DNA of 64,000 nucleotides from Kiloniella litopenaei (lineage in GTDB: Bacteria > Pseudomonadota > Alphaproteobacteria > Kiloniellales > Kiloniellaceae). The notes beneath the pieces are model-generated. The model did not search any database. It saw only the letters and a program-made list of their open reading frames with translations, and was not told the DNA's origin. Location of the stretch: positions 62,001 through 126,000 of the forward strand of contig NZ_LANI01000001.1 in the NCBI RefSeq assembly GCF_000982415.1. Reading direction: 5' to 3'. Numbering within the stretch: position 1 is the stretch's first letter; every line of letters starts with the position of its first letter. A program made the translations under genes and the position numbers. Positions 45,904 to 55,316 of this stretch are shown piece by piece.

Positions 45904-46506
45904 ATGCATTCTCTAATCGATAAAATCGAAGCTGAATTCAAAAAACGTTGCTTGGCTTACAGTATACTCGCCTGCGTCTCTGCAATCATCTTCTGTGTAC
46001 TTCTGTACATATCCCTAGTGTTTGCAAAACCATCTGATTTCACAATGTACTATAGCTGGGACCCCCCCCCCGAGATTTATATATACAGAAAATATTGGGG
46101 AATGCTTTTATCAACAGCATTGATCTCTATCCTCATAATCGCCCTACTTTTAACGATCACAATTCCTTTTTACCTGATAAAAAGACAAAAGCTGGATAGC
46201 TATTTCAACACTTTGAAAAACAAGTCAAATTTACCATGTGATTTTATATATATCCTCAGATATGCAACACTGTTTACATCTATCATATGGTTCATACTTA
46301 CGATTACTTTTTGCTATGACACACTATCTGAACTGTACCCGCCTGTTCTTTTGGAAACAGTAGAAGAAAACCATGACATCGCGACAGCACGACACTGGGA
46401 AGATTATACTTATTTCCTGTTTTGTCTTTTTTCAGTGGTTAGCAGCATTTTTGCAATAACTCCCGTATCCCTGAGCAGCTATCTTATTTTCAAAGGCCAA
46501 AAGTAA
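45904..46506 (+). CDS. Membrane protein on opposite strand, with C10 tract
   Basis: 200 aa from the ATG at 45904; a TTG frame reaches 45871. Four membrane helices (YSILACVSAIIFCVLLYISLVFA; GMLLSTALISILIIALLLTITIPF; YATLFTSIIWFILTITFCY; YFLFCLFSVVSSIFAITPVSLSSYLIF). It is the only rightward gene inside the virion block, so an accessory lysogen gene is likely. A run of ten C (46062-46071) encodes WDPPP near residue 55; slippage would switch the gene off. Family not recognised. Confidence 0.65.
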   Translation: MHSLIDKIEAEFKKRCLAYSILACVSAIIFCVLLYISLVFAKPSDFTMYYSWDPPPEIYIYRKYWGMLLSTALISILIIALLLTITIPFYLIKRQKLDSYFNTLKNKSNLPCDFIYILRYATLFTSIIWFILTITFCYDTLSELYPPVLLETVEENHDIATARHWEDYTYFLFCLFSVVSSIFAITPVSLSSYLIFKGQK

Positions 46507-46509
46507 ATG

Positions 46510-47823
46510 TCATTGAATAGATTTTGATTGTCTGTTTATTTGAGAAGACATTAAAGAATTGCGGGGAAAGCCATTTAAAAATCCCAAATTTTCTTGTTCT
46601 TTATTACGATCAAGATGATTTAGATCTTCTTGTTTTCCTTGACCTAGATCACTCTTTTTCCCAGACCAAAATTCTAAATCATCATTTTCAGGTAAAAAAT
46701 TCTCGGGATTGATTTGGTCCAAATAACTTTGGTTTCTATGAACAGGAGGAGCATCAATTGTTTTATTTCCAAGCACATCAATACTATCAAAATCAATGTT
46801 TTGGTATTTTAGACGCGCATTTCTTCTCAAGTTAAGTTCTGTCGCTTCATAGCTATCAGCTAGAATCTCCCGGTTAGTAAAATCACCAGAACCTCCGCCA
46901 GGGGATGGAGGACGACCTGGGGGCCACTCCTCTCTTATCCATTTATTATTCTTACTGAATATCCAACCATCAACTTTCTGTGGATTACCAGTATAATTCT
47001 TGGTTCTCACTCTCGAAGTGATTTCCTTTCGAACATTAAGAGGGATCGGGGCACTGACACCAAATAAAATACCTTCAAAAAACTCTTTAGAATCTCTTTC
47101 TTTTAGCTCTGTTTTCATTGTGTAACGGGTCGCAGCTGCATTAATCGCCAAAAACTTTTCCAGCTGTTCGGGATCTTGTTTTATTGTTTCGCCAATTGTT
47201 TCGCCTGATTTTAGCTTATGATCCCAAAAGTAAAACGCACCTCCCCAACCGGCTAAATCCTGCTCACCTTCTTTTAAAGCACCATCAATTTCAGCATTAA
47301 TAATTTCACTGATACCTGGCAATATCCTGATACTTTTCAGATTGTTATCATTATTTCCACCCTCGTTTAACTCCTGCTTATTTATCTCATATTTGTGTTT
47401 TTGCAGTTTTTTTATAACGTAACTTACGACCCCGCGACCAATGATCTTCGTTGTCTCATCTAAACGATCTTTGGTTCCGTCCATTCCTGTTTCATCTTTA
47501 ATATCAAGAGACTTTCCTGAATAATGTAGCCCGTACTTTGAAACAGCTCGTATAAACTTATTTGCTGAGCTTTTTGGGTCATCACTGTTAATTTCCGCTG
47601 CTCGCTCAAACCATGTTTTCGTTTTCTCATAGTCAGGATCATCTCGGTTGACCCCTAACATTTCTGGATTTTCTTCGAGAACTAAAGCAATTTCGGCATA
47701 GGCTTTATAGAAATTTTTAGTACCCTCTTTAGTGTTCACCTTAATATTTCCTAAGAGTTCAGCAGAACTCTTAGGAACTTTTAATGAACGACGAAACGCT
47801 TCTAAACGATGAGTGTTTTCCAT
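46510..47823 (-). CDS. Phage protein, probable virion component
   Basis: 437 aa from the ATG at 47823, with GAGG eight bases upstream; a TTG lies at 47835. Soluble, helical N-terminal half and a polar, probably disordered C-terminus that ends in GFLNGFPRNSLMSSQ plus a short tail. This end matches the 276-aa protein at 43776. It sits between the tail tube and internal virion genes. No family recognised. Confidence 0.6.
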   Translation of the reverse strand: MENTHRLEAFRRSLKVPKSSAELLGNIKVNTKEGTKNFYKAYAEIALVLEENPEMLGVNRDDPDYEKTKTWFERAAEINSDDPKSSANKFIRAVSKYGLHYSGKSLDIKDETGMDGTKDRLDETTKIIGRGVVSYVIKKLQKHKYEINKQELNEGGNNDNNLKSIRILPGISEIINAEIDGALKEGEQDLAGWGGAFYFWDHKLKSGETIGETIKQDPEQLEKFLAINAAATRYTMKTELKERDSKEFFEGILFGVSAPIPLNVRKEITSRVRTKNYTGNPQKVDGWIFSKNNKWIREEWPPGRPPSPGGGSGDFTNREILADSYEATELNLRRNARLKYQNIDFDSIDVLGNKTIDAPPVHRNQSYLDQINPENFLPENDDLEFWSGKKSDLGQGKQEDLNHLDRNKEQENLGFLNGFPRNSLMSSQINRQSKSIQ

Positions 47824-47872
47824 TTTATGCCTCAATAATAACGCCCCGGAAAAAGCAAAACGTGAGAGGGAA

Positions 47873-49636
47873 CTACCCCTCTGACTGTACTTCTGTGATC
47901 AGTGATCTGATTGTTGCGGGTAGTGGTTGTCTTGCGCGGATAAAAATTTGTGCCTTGTCGCTAAAGCCGTTTTCCGGGTCAATTTCCAAGTACCCGGTGT
48001 AGAGATCCGGGGACTGCCCAAAGGGTGTCGAACCATCGCGAAAGATATGTGTTTGGGTATCTGCCAGCGTATCACCGGCTTCGATTGTTCCCGTGTTCAT
48101 GACATCCACACCCATGGAAACAACCCGCTTTTTCTTGCCTCGACCAGTTCCATTTTGCAGTGCGACAATCGGGGATAAAGGCTGGACGACAGATTGATAA
48201 GGCAAGCCGGCTGTAATTTTCAAACCTGTACGGTTATTCTTTAACGATACCTTGCCATCATTTGCCACCATTGATCGTGGAGACACCTTGCCATCATGCA
48301 GGATATCCACCTCTTCACCCACCAGATGATCAAAACCGTTAATGGTGTTTGCCGCATCCCCTTCATAGGTTCCGCCACAATCCACAAAGAAGGCATCTTT
48401 TTTATCACCACCATCGTCAAACCCGGCTTCCATAAATTCAATGTGGCGCACGATTTCTCCATTGACTTTGCGCTTCACCGACAGCCACAGAACTTCCCGT
48501 TTGGCTTCATAAGTTACGGCAACGGTTTCAACTTCGCCCCAATCATGGTCGTCGGTTGATCCGCCCAATTTATGGCGATGAAAGGCGACAACTTCCTGTG
48601 ATTTTTCATAGGTAACGCCAACCAGTTGCCCGTCATCCCGCACCATCCAGATAATGGAATCAGGGTCATTGACCATGTCCATATCCTTGATCCCGGTGCC
48701 CGTAATATGTTGGGATAAAAAGGTCTGATCCGGCGCAATAAAGCTGTCGCGCTCAAACGAAAAGACAAACTCGTGCAATCGCTTTCTGTTCCGACTTAAA
48801 AAGAGAGCCACTTCCCCCTTCTGGATCGGCGGAATAGCAGCTGATCCTTCCGTGGTATGGCGGCGATTGATCACCGACGTCACGGTCAGGGCTTCATTGG
48901 CTGACGATCCGCTCAATGTTCTTGTTGCTCCCGATGTTCCCATCATCAGGGCACGTCCCTCGACCATCCATTGAATATGATTGACCTGTCCAGCCTTGAT
49001 CGTGGCTTTAAAGGCATCGTCAGCATTGGTGCCTAAAGTAAAGTTTTTCTCGTTGGATGTTTTCGACGTCCAGATGGTTTGCGGTTGATCAGGTGGCGAG
49101 GCAAAGATAGATCGCTGCTGGTAAAAGGAACAGCGTCTGGGATAGTTCCCTGCCTTCCATTCCGATGGCTTGGCAGTAAAGGTAATATCCGCCAGTGACC
49201 AGTCGGCATGATCATTCCGTTTTAGCTCTTTTGGCGGGTGATCCTTGTGTACAATCCACAGGCTGTTTTCCGTCTGGGTAAAGACCAGATCAAACAGCTC
49301 TTCTTCTTTGTAGGGTGTGGTAATTTCATAAGGGGCATCATCTTTTTCAATTTGCCCGAAATCACGATAAAACCGCATGTAAAGATCGCCAATCTCCAAG
49401 ATGTAGGCGTCTTCTGTTGAGTATTCGAACGAAATTAGACGGCATTGTTTATCGGCGTGTTTTGCCTTTGCCACAAAGCGGGTTCCCGGACGACGTGTCA
49501 TGCCGCCATGTGGTAACACAATCCAGTTTTCACATAGTGCCAATCCTGTCTGGTAGAGCTGCGTATCTTCCCGTCCGTGTAATCGGGGCGTTATCTCACC
49601 GCGAACAAAGCTGGCTTGAAGGGTTCTTGGCGGCAT
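47873..49636 (-). CDS. Tail tubular/nozzle protein (gp12-like)
   Basis: 587 aa from the ATG at 49636, which overlaps the preceding stop in TGATG. Beta-rich; the N-terminus SFVRGEITPRLHGREDTQLYQTGLALCENWIVLPHGGMTRRPGTRFV is characteristic of the podovirus tail nozzle/tubular protein B family. It forms the lower tail tube. Confidence 0.82.
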   Translation of the reverse strand: MPPRTLQASFVRGEITPRLHGREDTQLYQTGLALCENWIVLPHGGMTRRPGTRFVAKAKHADKQCRLISFEYSTEDAYILEIGDLYMRFYRDFGQIEKDDAPYEITTPYKEEELFDLVFTQTENSLWIVHKDHPPKELKRNDHADWSLADITFTAKPSEWKAGNYPRRCSFYQQRSIFASPPDQPQTIWTSKTSNEKNFTLGTNADDAFKATIKAGQVNHIQWMVEGRALMMGTSGATRTLSGSSANEALTVTSVINRRHTTEGSAAIPPIQKGEVALFLSRNRKRLHEFVFSFERDSFIAPDQTFLSQHITGTGIKDMDMVNDPDSIIWMVRDDGQLVGVTYEKSQEVVAFHRHKLGGSTDDHDWGEVETVAVTYEAKREVLWLSVKRKVNGEIVRHIEFMEAGFDDGGDKKDAFFVDCGGTYEGDAANTINGFDHLVGEEVDILHDGKVSPRSMVANDGKVSLKNNRTGLKITAGLPYQSVVQPLSPIVALQNGTGRGKKKRVVSMGVDVMNTGTIEAGDTLADTQTHIFRDGSTPFGQSPDLYTGYLEIDPENGFSDKAQIFIRARQPLPATIRSLITEVQSEG

Positions 49637-50214
49637 CAATTTCGCGCCTCCACCCAGGACGAAGGAACCAAATCGCTCACACCGTCTTCCATCATGTCAT
49701 TGGACTTGGCCAGTGCCAGATCATTCCTGTAAAGGCCAAGGGCCATATTCAGTTTGGTTTGTGACCCGGTTAATACCTCTGCCAACCTCACCGCCAGTTG
49801 AGCCGCTACAACACGACGCAAGTCCGGTGGCATGTCCGACGGTTCCACTTCACTACTGATATAGCGGTAATAAAGCGGCGCGGACTGATGACACAGGATG
49901 TATCGCCCTTCCAGCTGATATACCACGGGCAGGCCATCATATTCCCCTGTTGTGGTAATAGGCAGAACCTGAATATCATCAACCGGGCGTCGATATCGTT
50001 TCCATTCACCAAAGGCTGATGCCTCGGCGGATGCAGCCAGTTTCACCCGGCGGATCGCGCATGACCAGGGATAGGCACGCAAAACGGTTTCGACTGCTCT
50101 GGGATAGGCGATCTTGCATTGACGCGCCTCCTTGCTGTTTTCATCCAAGGAAACAATGGATTTATCACCCAGGATCTGCAAAGCATCCCGACAGATTTCA
50201 ACTTTGCTGCTCAT
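49636..50214 (-). CDS. Tail tubular/adaptor protein (gp11-like)
   Basis: 192 aa from the ATG at 50214 (AGGAAAACAG before it). SSKVEICRDALQILGDKSIVSLDENSKEARQCKIAYPRAVETVLRAYPWSCA is the typical N-terminus of podovirus tail tubular protein A, which joins the portal to the nozzle. Confidence 0.8.
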   Translation of the reverse strand: MSSKVEICRDALQILGDKSIVSLDENSKEARQCKIAYPRAVETVLRAYPWSCAIRRVKLAASAEASAFGEWKRYRRPVDDIQVLPITTTGEYDGLPVVYQLEGRYILCHQSAPLYYRYISSEVEPSDMPPDLRRVVAAQLAVRLAEVLTGSQTKLNMALGLYRNDLALAKSNDMMEDGVSDLVPSSWVEARN

Positions 50215-50317
50215 CTGTTTTCCTGACCTGTAGTTATGGGATAATACAAAAGCGGGCGACCAGTTCCCCCGATCTCCCGCCTTCTCAAACATCAAAGGAA
50301 TTCAATCCTTGATGATA

Positions 50318-50542
50318 TCAAGCCCTTTCCATCCAACTGGATGAAAAGTGTTCGGCCTCTCTCAAGTCAAAGATATCTCCCTCTTCCCTGAGCTGGGCAC
50401 CGTAATACCCCAGGGCAATCGCGCGTACCTTCAGCACTTCTGCTTTAGGTACAGTATCAAGGCTTGCCGCCGACACAGCTTTGGCAGAACTCCGCCCTCT
50501 CTTTGCGGTCACTCCTTTCGCGGATTTTGGCCGCAATGCCAT
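50318..50542 (-). CDS. Small phage protein
   Basis: 74 aa. Basic, likely disordered N-terminus (SAKGVTAKRGRSSAKAVSAAS), then LKVRAIALGYYGAQLREEGDIFDLREAEHFSSSWMER, a pattern common in small phage head proteins of this position. It starts directly at the end of the cement protein gene. Function unknown. Confidence 0.65.
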   Translation of the reverse strand: MALRPKSAKGVTAKRGRSSAKAVSAASLDTVPKAEVLKVRAIALGYYGAQLREEGDIFDLREAEHFSSSWMERA

Positions 50543-50964
50543 TAACTCTGCACTCCGGCGACAATTGCTGCTGAAATCTTGCCATTGGTCGGATTTGTTC
50601 CCGTCACCGTATAGCGAAGACGCATGTACCGTTCATCCAGACCCTTGGGCAAAATGTGGAAAGACGTCTGTTTTCCCGCCACAAGATCAGCCTGCACAAT
50701 CGACTGAGACAGCACTTCGCGTGGGGAAGAGAAACTGGTTGTGCTATCCACTTCGATTGCGATTTTCAGTGATGTCAGATTGTTAAAATCCTCTGTCACC
50801 TGCACATTCAACGGCACCGCAGTGCCATCACCGGGGTTGCTTGGCAGTGCTGCAGACGCCCCGACAACTGTCCCGGTTGTACCAAGATCAAGAATATTGG
50901 TTGATGCAGCAGTACTGGTAATTGCCTGCTGATCCGAAAAGGTAAGTTGCTTACTATGAATCAT
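50542..50964 (-). CDS. Capsid cement protein, Bbp16-like
   Basis: 140 aa from the ATG at 50964. It opens with SKQLTFSDQQAIT and ends MRLRYTVTGTNPTNGKISAAIVAGVQS, as in the Bbp16 capsid cement family described for Bordetella phage BPP-1. It should decorate or stabilise the capsid. It follows the major capsid gene by 28 bases. Confidence 0.78.
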   Translation of the reverse strand: MIHSKQLTFSDQQAITSTAASTNILDLGTTGTVVGASAALPSNPGDGTAVPLNVQVTEDFNNLTSLKIAIEVDSTTSFSSPREVLSQSIVQADLVAGKQTSFHILPKGLDERYMRLRYTVTGTNPTNGKISAAIVAGVQS

Positions 50965-50992
50965 ATTAAATCTCTCTCTAAGTTCGGAAAAA

Positions 50993-52012
50993 TTAAGCAG
51001 ACAGAACGCGTGCTTCGGTATTAAGAAGCGCGTCAGTTTCACGAATTGGAATACCGCGATAGGTCAAGACTTCCTGACCTTCCAGTTCACTGTCTTTCAG
51101 GCGAACAAAGTTATCCCCGGCCCCGGCATTGGTTGCCAAGGCATCCAAGGCTTCAAGCACATCACGGTTACAGTAAATAACCTGACGCCCCCCTGCCGCA
51201 TCACCGCGACGGATACGGCTTTGCAGTTTGTAATAGGCTTTACGCATGAAATCATAAAGCTTCACATTACCCGCCTGCATCTCAGATACATCAATGTTGG
51301 CGACACGGGATACATAGCGCCAATCCTTGACGGCCAGCCCCAGATGCCATGTGAACTTTTCTTCCTTCACATAGTATGGGTTGTTGTTGTCATCCAGAAC
51401 GCGTTGGCGCCCCATATCATCCCGTTGCAAGCCCGCTTTTGTGCCTTGCGGATAAAGCAGATGACAGTGACGATCACCCCAGGTTACAAACCAGATAGAT
51501 GTGTTATCCGACCCGGTACCACCTGCATCAATGACCTGCTCACCTGCACCACCGCCGCCGATGGCATTAAAACGTGCAGAAAGCCCTTTGAACTTTTCCG
51601 GTGTTGATGCTGTGTCATGATAAAACAGACCAGATGCTGCTTCCTGGTTCATTGATTCCATAAACGCCATGGCTTCGTTCAAACGAACACCCGCTTCGTT
51701 CTTGGACAGGTTTAGGACACGTTCATCAATGGTGGCCAAAGCTTCCAGATAGCCCGTTGTATCGGTGACCTGTTGTTGTTTGGCTTTTGACTGTGTAATG
51801 CCTTGATACAACGCGCCCCATGAAACGGATGGTAAACCGGTACGAATGGTATGCAGGTGTTCTGATCCTTTATTGCATTCCATCGCAATCGCATCATCCA
51901 GAATAGGGTTTTGCTGTTTCAGAAGCTCGATAATTGTTGCAGTCGAACCATTCGGATCAGTTTGTTTATAAATATCGATAAGATCGACAAAAGTATTTCC
52001 AAGTGTAGCCAT
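50993..52012 (-). CDS. Major capsid protein, Bbp17-like
   Basis: 339 aa. The N-terminus (MATLGNTFVDLIDIYKQTDPNGS, IIELLKQQNPILDDAIAMECNKG) and centre (FVTWGDRHCHLLYPQGTKAGLQRDDMG) match the podovirus Bbp17-type capsid protein. No protease gene is nearby, so assembly relies on the adjacent scaffold. It follows the scaffold gene by two bases. Confidence 0.87.
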   Translation of the reverse strand: MATLGNTFVDLIDIYKQTDPNGSTATIIELLKQQNPILDDAIAMECNKGSEHLHTIRTGLPSVSWGALYQGITQSKAKQQQVTDTTGYLEALATIDERVLNLSKNEAGVRLNEAMAFMESMNQEAASGLFYHDTASTPEKFKGLSARFNAIGGGGAGEQVIDAGGTGSDNTSIWFVTWGDRHCHLLYPQGTKAGLQRDDMGRQRVLDDNNNPYYVKEEKFTWHLGLAVKDWRYVSRVANIDVSEMQAGNVKLYDFMRKAYYKLQSRIRRGDAAGGRQVIYCNRDVLEALDALATNAGAGDNFVRLKDSELEGQEVLTYRGIPIRETDALLNTEARVLSA

Positions 52013-52014
52013 AA

Positions 52015-52830
52015 TCAGCCTTCCTTAGTAGATGATGGGTAGAGAATTTCCGCAGCAGATCTGTTGCGTCTGGTTGCACCGGCTCCGCCGGGGCTGCTGT
52101 CCTCTACCAGGGAGAGGCCAGCTTTATGAAAGGCGCGAATGACAACGGGATCATTTAAGATCCCGGCTTCAGACAACACCCCCTCAAGTTCAGAACCACC
52201 CAATGCCTTGAGGGCACGATTGGCGGTTCTGACATTCACATCCATTTTGGATCCCCACTCTTCGCGAAGCGTTTGCGTGGTTTCCTCAATTTGTTGGCTT
52301 AAATATTGTTGTTGTTCACGTTCCAGATTTTCCATGGATTGCGTTTTGGCCTGCAAATCCATATCGGCCAGCACCTGTGCCTGTTCTGGGGAAAGCCCCA
52401 GCGCGTGCGAGAGTTCACTTATAGCCCCAGTGTATGCATTCCAGTCTTCCTTGCTATGCTGAGCACTGAGTTCTTCCGGAACCTCTAATTCGTAACCATC
52501 CGGGGTTTCCGGAACACCCAATGCCGCATAAAAGGCATCAATTTCATCTTCGCTGGCACCCTCTGAAGGTAACTTAAGATACCCATCCCTCTCCGTCGCC
52601 TGATCGGGTAAAGTATCATTCTGCCCCTCTGGATAGCTCTCTGGGTTCTCGCTTGTAGAAACTCCATGCTGTTCGATGGAAGATCCATTCAGGTCGCCCT
52701 CTTGAGCTGAATTTTGGGCATGAAAAAACCCGCTATCTTGCGATGCGGGTTGATACCGAGAAGGTTGCGAATAACCGGGACTTTCAGGGCCAGAAACGGC
52801 TGATCCGCTTAAACCGGAATCATCACTCAT
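52015..52830 (-). CDS. Scaffolding protein
   Basis: 271 aa, acidic, with a disordered serine/proline-rich first third and a helical, coiled-coil-like centre (EQAQVLADMDLQAKTQSMENLEREQQQYLSQQIEETTQTLREEWG). This composition and position (between portal and capsid genes) are typical of phage scaffolds. The segment GVPETPDGYELEVPEEL resembles many phage scaffold proteins. Confidence 0.82.
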   Translation of the reverse strand: MSDDSGLSGSAVSGPESPGYSQPSRYQPASQDSGFFHAQNSAQEGDLNGSSIEQHGVSTSENPESYPEGQNDTLPDQATERDGYLKLPSEGASEDEIDAFYAALGVPETPDGYELEVPEELSAQHSKEDWNAYTGAISELSHALGLSPEQAQVLADMDLQAKTQSMENLEREQQQYLSQQIEETTQTLREEWGSKMDVNVRTANRALKALGGSELEGVLSEAGILNDPVVIRAFHKAGLSLVEDSSPGGAGATRRNRSAAEILYPSSTKEG

Positions 52831-53104
52831 ATTGCATATCTTCCTCTTGTTTTAAATAAGCCGCCTTTGCCAACTCTGCTCGCAAGTCAGAACTGACAGA
52901 AGCTTTCCGAAGAATATCGAACGCCACAGCACGTTTACCGTCATTGAAGACAGACGGCCCATCAGGGGGGGTGGTTTCAAAAGCTTGCGCCTGATCAAGG
53001 ATATCTGCCAAAACCATCTGACCATCAGATGATGCAAAAAGCCGGCTATAAGCTTCGACAAGTTCGTGTTGTTTTTTAAGCGAAAAGGGCCAGCCTTTGA
53101 GCAT
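52823..53104 (-). CDS. Bbp19-like phage protein
   Basis: 93 aa. The pattern EAYSRLFASSDGQMVLADIL ... FNDGKRAVAFDILRKA is characteristic of the Bbp19 family of phage proteins found between portal and scaffold genes. It overlaps the scaffold gene by eight bases. Role unknown, likely in head assembly. Confidence 0.78.
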   Translation of the reverse strand: MLKGWPFSLKKQHELVEAYSRLFASSDGQMVLADILDQAQAFETTPPDGPSVFNDGKRAVAFDILRKASVSSDLRAELAKAAYLKQEEDMQYE

Positions 53105-53107
53105 AGT

Positions 53108-54787
53108 TTAAACCTCTCCTTCTGGGACCTGATCGGGGGCCGGGATCTGATCAGGGTTAAGTCCTGCCGCACCAAGTGCTTCCATAATCGGCAATGCTTT
53201 TCCGGCGGTATCAATATCCTGCGCTTGCTGTGCCGCCATCAATTGCTGTTGTTGGGCTTCTATTTTTGCCTGTCGGCTTGCTTGAACCTCTTCCACAGGA
53301 CGCATCAGATCGGCTGGCATACCATTGATGTCCGCACGGGCACGAATAATGCGGTCATGATCAAAATTGTCCATAATTGTCGGATCGAACTGCGCCTGTT
53401 GCGCGGCTGTTTCCAACGTGCGCTGAATACCAACATCCTCCGCAGCACGCCGCAGTTTTGCCATAGGACTGGTGAATTTTAAGGTAAGGCTGCGGCCCTC
53501 AAGAACCTCTGGCCGTGGTGGCAGATCAATAATGCCATCATCTGCCTGACGTTCCAGAATGGCATTTTCACGCATCACCATAGATGCCAACATTTCTTCC
53601 TGCTTGGCAAAGGGCGGGCCAATCAATTCGTTCTTTTCCTGTGCTCGCAACGCCGCTTCATAGGCTGTCATGTCTGGCTTGTTCACAAGAATTTGCCATA
53701 GATCACCGTAAAAATTCGCGCTGATATCCATCTGTTTTTTGGCAATCAGCTGCTCGCCGATATCTGGTCGCGCCCCGGTTACAATCGGTTGGATTTTCAA
53801 ACGCCCGTCATCGGTTACAAGGTCCGGATTGATGGCATTGGCGCTCAAATTCAATCTGCGCTTGAGCTTCTGAACTGTAGCAAAGGCAGGTGAGACCGCC
53901 TGTTCAGCCGCCGCAATCGTAGTCTTGTTCATAACATTGAGCTGTTTGATATCCGGCAGGGCCATCATGCCCGGTCCCCAGCCATAGGCTTCGCCGTCAC
54001 TCTCTACAAATGATGACGCGTGTATGGGAAACTCGTAATAACCGGACTGTCGCAAGACATGATGATGCCCTTTGAGAACATGAACAGAGGGCCAGGGCAG
54101 AAGCGTTTGTGTATCTCCGCTCAGGGTCGTGTCAATAGCATGGATAATTTCAAATTTTTCTTCCAGTAAATCCGGCTTGTCCAATCGGGTTGTTAGAAAC
54201 TCTGGTAAAGCCTCCAGACCGAACTCATCGATAATCTGTCGTAACGTAAGTTTATAAACCCGGTAGAATGTATCCACCTGCCCCCAGGCCGTGGTTGCCA
54301 GAAAGCATTCAATAATCGGGATCATGCGGTATCTAATGGGCGGCAAGTCTTCCCCGCCCGGACCTCGGGACAAGACTTCTTCGGTCATCAACACCTGGTT
54401 GCCATAGCACCCCAAAGACCGGAACATCCGCTGCGTATTCGACACAAAGCCCGATTTTGCCATATATCGAACAGAAAAAAGCTTCTTGGTTCGCTGTTCT
54501 GCCCAAGCTTGAACTTCATCGCTTTCCCGTAAATCATCATCAACAGGCTCCAGTCCGTGCCAGATTGATCCGCGGGGAATAAGCAGACTTTCGATTGCCG
54601 CGGAAAAACGCGCCAGATCCTGCAACGGGCGGGAACTGAACATCTTTGACATATCACCGCGTCTGCCCTCCAGAATTGATCCAAAAGGGTCAAGACGTTC
54701 AGCCGTTTCCATCCAGATCTTGTCAAACTTGGACCGTTCATTCGCCAGTGCGGCCTGACGATTAATTACCTTTTCAGCAAGCTCCAT
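53108..54787 (-). CDS. Portal (head-tail connector) protein
   Basis: 559 aa of the podovirus head-to-tail connector family (PF12236, T7 gp8 type). Marker segments: IWMETAERLDPFGSI near the start, a conserved AAIESLLIPRGSIWHGLEP, GWGPGMMALPDIKQLNVMNK and DMTAYEAALRAQEKNELIGPPF. It forms the dodecameric ring through which DNA is packaged. A promoter-hairpin cassette lies upstream. Confidence 0.88.
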   Translation of the reverse strand: MELAEKVINRQAALANERSKFDKIWMETAERLDPFGSILEGRRGDMSKMFSSRPLQDLARFSAAIESLLIPRGSIWHGLEPVDDDLRESDEVQAWAEQRTKKLFSVRYMAKSGFVSNTQRMFRSLGCYGNQVLMTEEVLSRGPGGEDLPPIRYRMIPIIECFLATTAWGQVDTFYRVYKLTLRQIIDEFGLEALPEFLTTRLDKPDLLEEKFEIIHAIDTTLSGDTQTLLPWPSVHVLKGHHHVLRQSGYYEFPIHASSFVESDGEAYGWGPGMMALPDIKQLNVMNKTTIAAAEQAVSPAFATVQKLKRRLNLSANAINPDLVTDDGRLKIQPIVTGARPDIGEQLIAKKQMDISANFYGDLWQILVNKPDMTAYEAALRAQEKNELIGPPFAKQEEMLASMVMRENAILERQADDGIIDLPPRPEVLEGRSLTLKFTSPMAKLRRAAEDVGIQRTLETAAQQAQFDPTIMDNFDHDRIIRARADINGMPADLMRPVEEVQASRQAKIEAQQQQLMAAQQAQDIDTAGKALPIMEALGAAGLNPDQIPAPDQVPEGEV

Positions 54788-54838
54788 AAGATCTCCAGTT
54801 CACTGTATTTGATCCTCGCAAAACAAAGTTCCAAAAAC

Positions 54839-54966
54839 AAAAAACCCTCGCATTAAATGCAAGGGGTACAACACTTATTGGACATGTCATCAAACTCTAT
54901 AACACGCCCAAATCACCTATAGTCTTTACGCTTCCAGAGGACCTGTTTATCCAAGAACGAATATAC
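54839..54966 (-). promoter_or_regulatory. Promoter-hairpin cassette 2 (before portal)
   Basis: Minus strand: TTGTTT, 17 bp, TATATT (-10 at 54966-54961), the conserved block (54940-54960, same 21 bases as cassette 1), then a hairpin at 54845-54865 (CCCT-GCAT arms) with a U6 tract, then the portal gene at 54787. Confidence 0.7.
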
Positions 54967-55007
54967 CGTTATCCCAAGGGGCAAACAAAGTATAACGAAG
55001 AAAATTT

Positions 55008-55316
55008 TTAACGAATTTTGTTATATTCAGGGCGAAGCAAATTCAATGTTGCAAGGCCGCGAACCCGCCGAACAGGTGATGGCTTCAAACTTGTATAAGG
55101 GGTTAATAAAGAATCAGAGTTACTGGCATCTGGATACAAGACATCCTCTGGCGAAGGCCTTATTGTCCGCAAGCTTCGGTCATCCTCTGAACGCCCCTGC
55201 GAAAGTCGAAGGGATCGACCTGTATTTTGCCCTGTCCCCCTGCTCCTGAGAATACCCTCCGTATGGACTCTTCTGGTTGGCCGCGGCGGCCTGTAATTGC
55301 TTGAAGTCATTTGCAT
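55008..55316 (-). CDS. Small phage protein with shared C-terminal tail
   Basis: 102 aa, arginine- and serine-rich and likely disordered. Its C-terminus (LYPDASNSDSL... SPVRRVRGLATLNLLRP) is a diverged copy of the tail on the 383-aa neighbour and the 135-aa protein at 60960. It begins one base position before the upstream gene's stop, so the two are coupled. No known family. Confidence 0.6.
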   Translation of the reverse strand: MQMTSSNYRPPRPTRRVHTEGILRSRGTGQNTGRSLRLSQGRSEDDRSLRTIRPSPEDVLYPDASNSDSLLTPYTSLKPSPVRRVRGLATLNLLRPEYNKIR

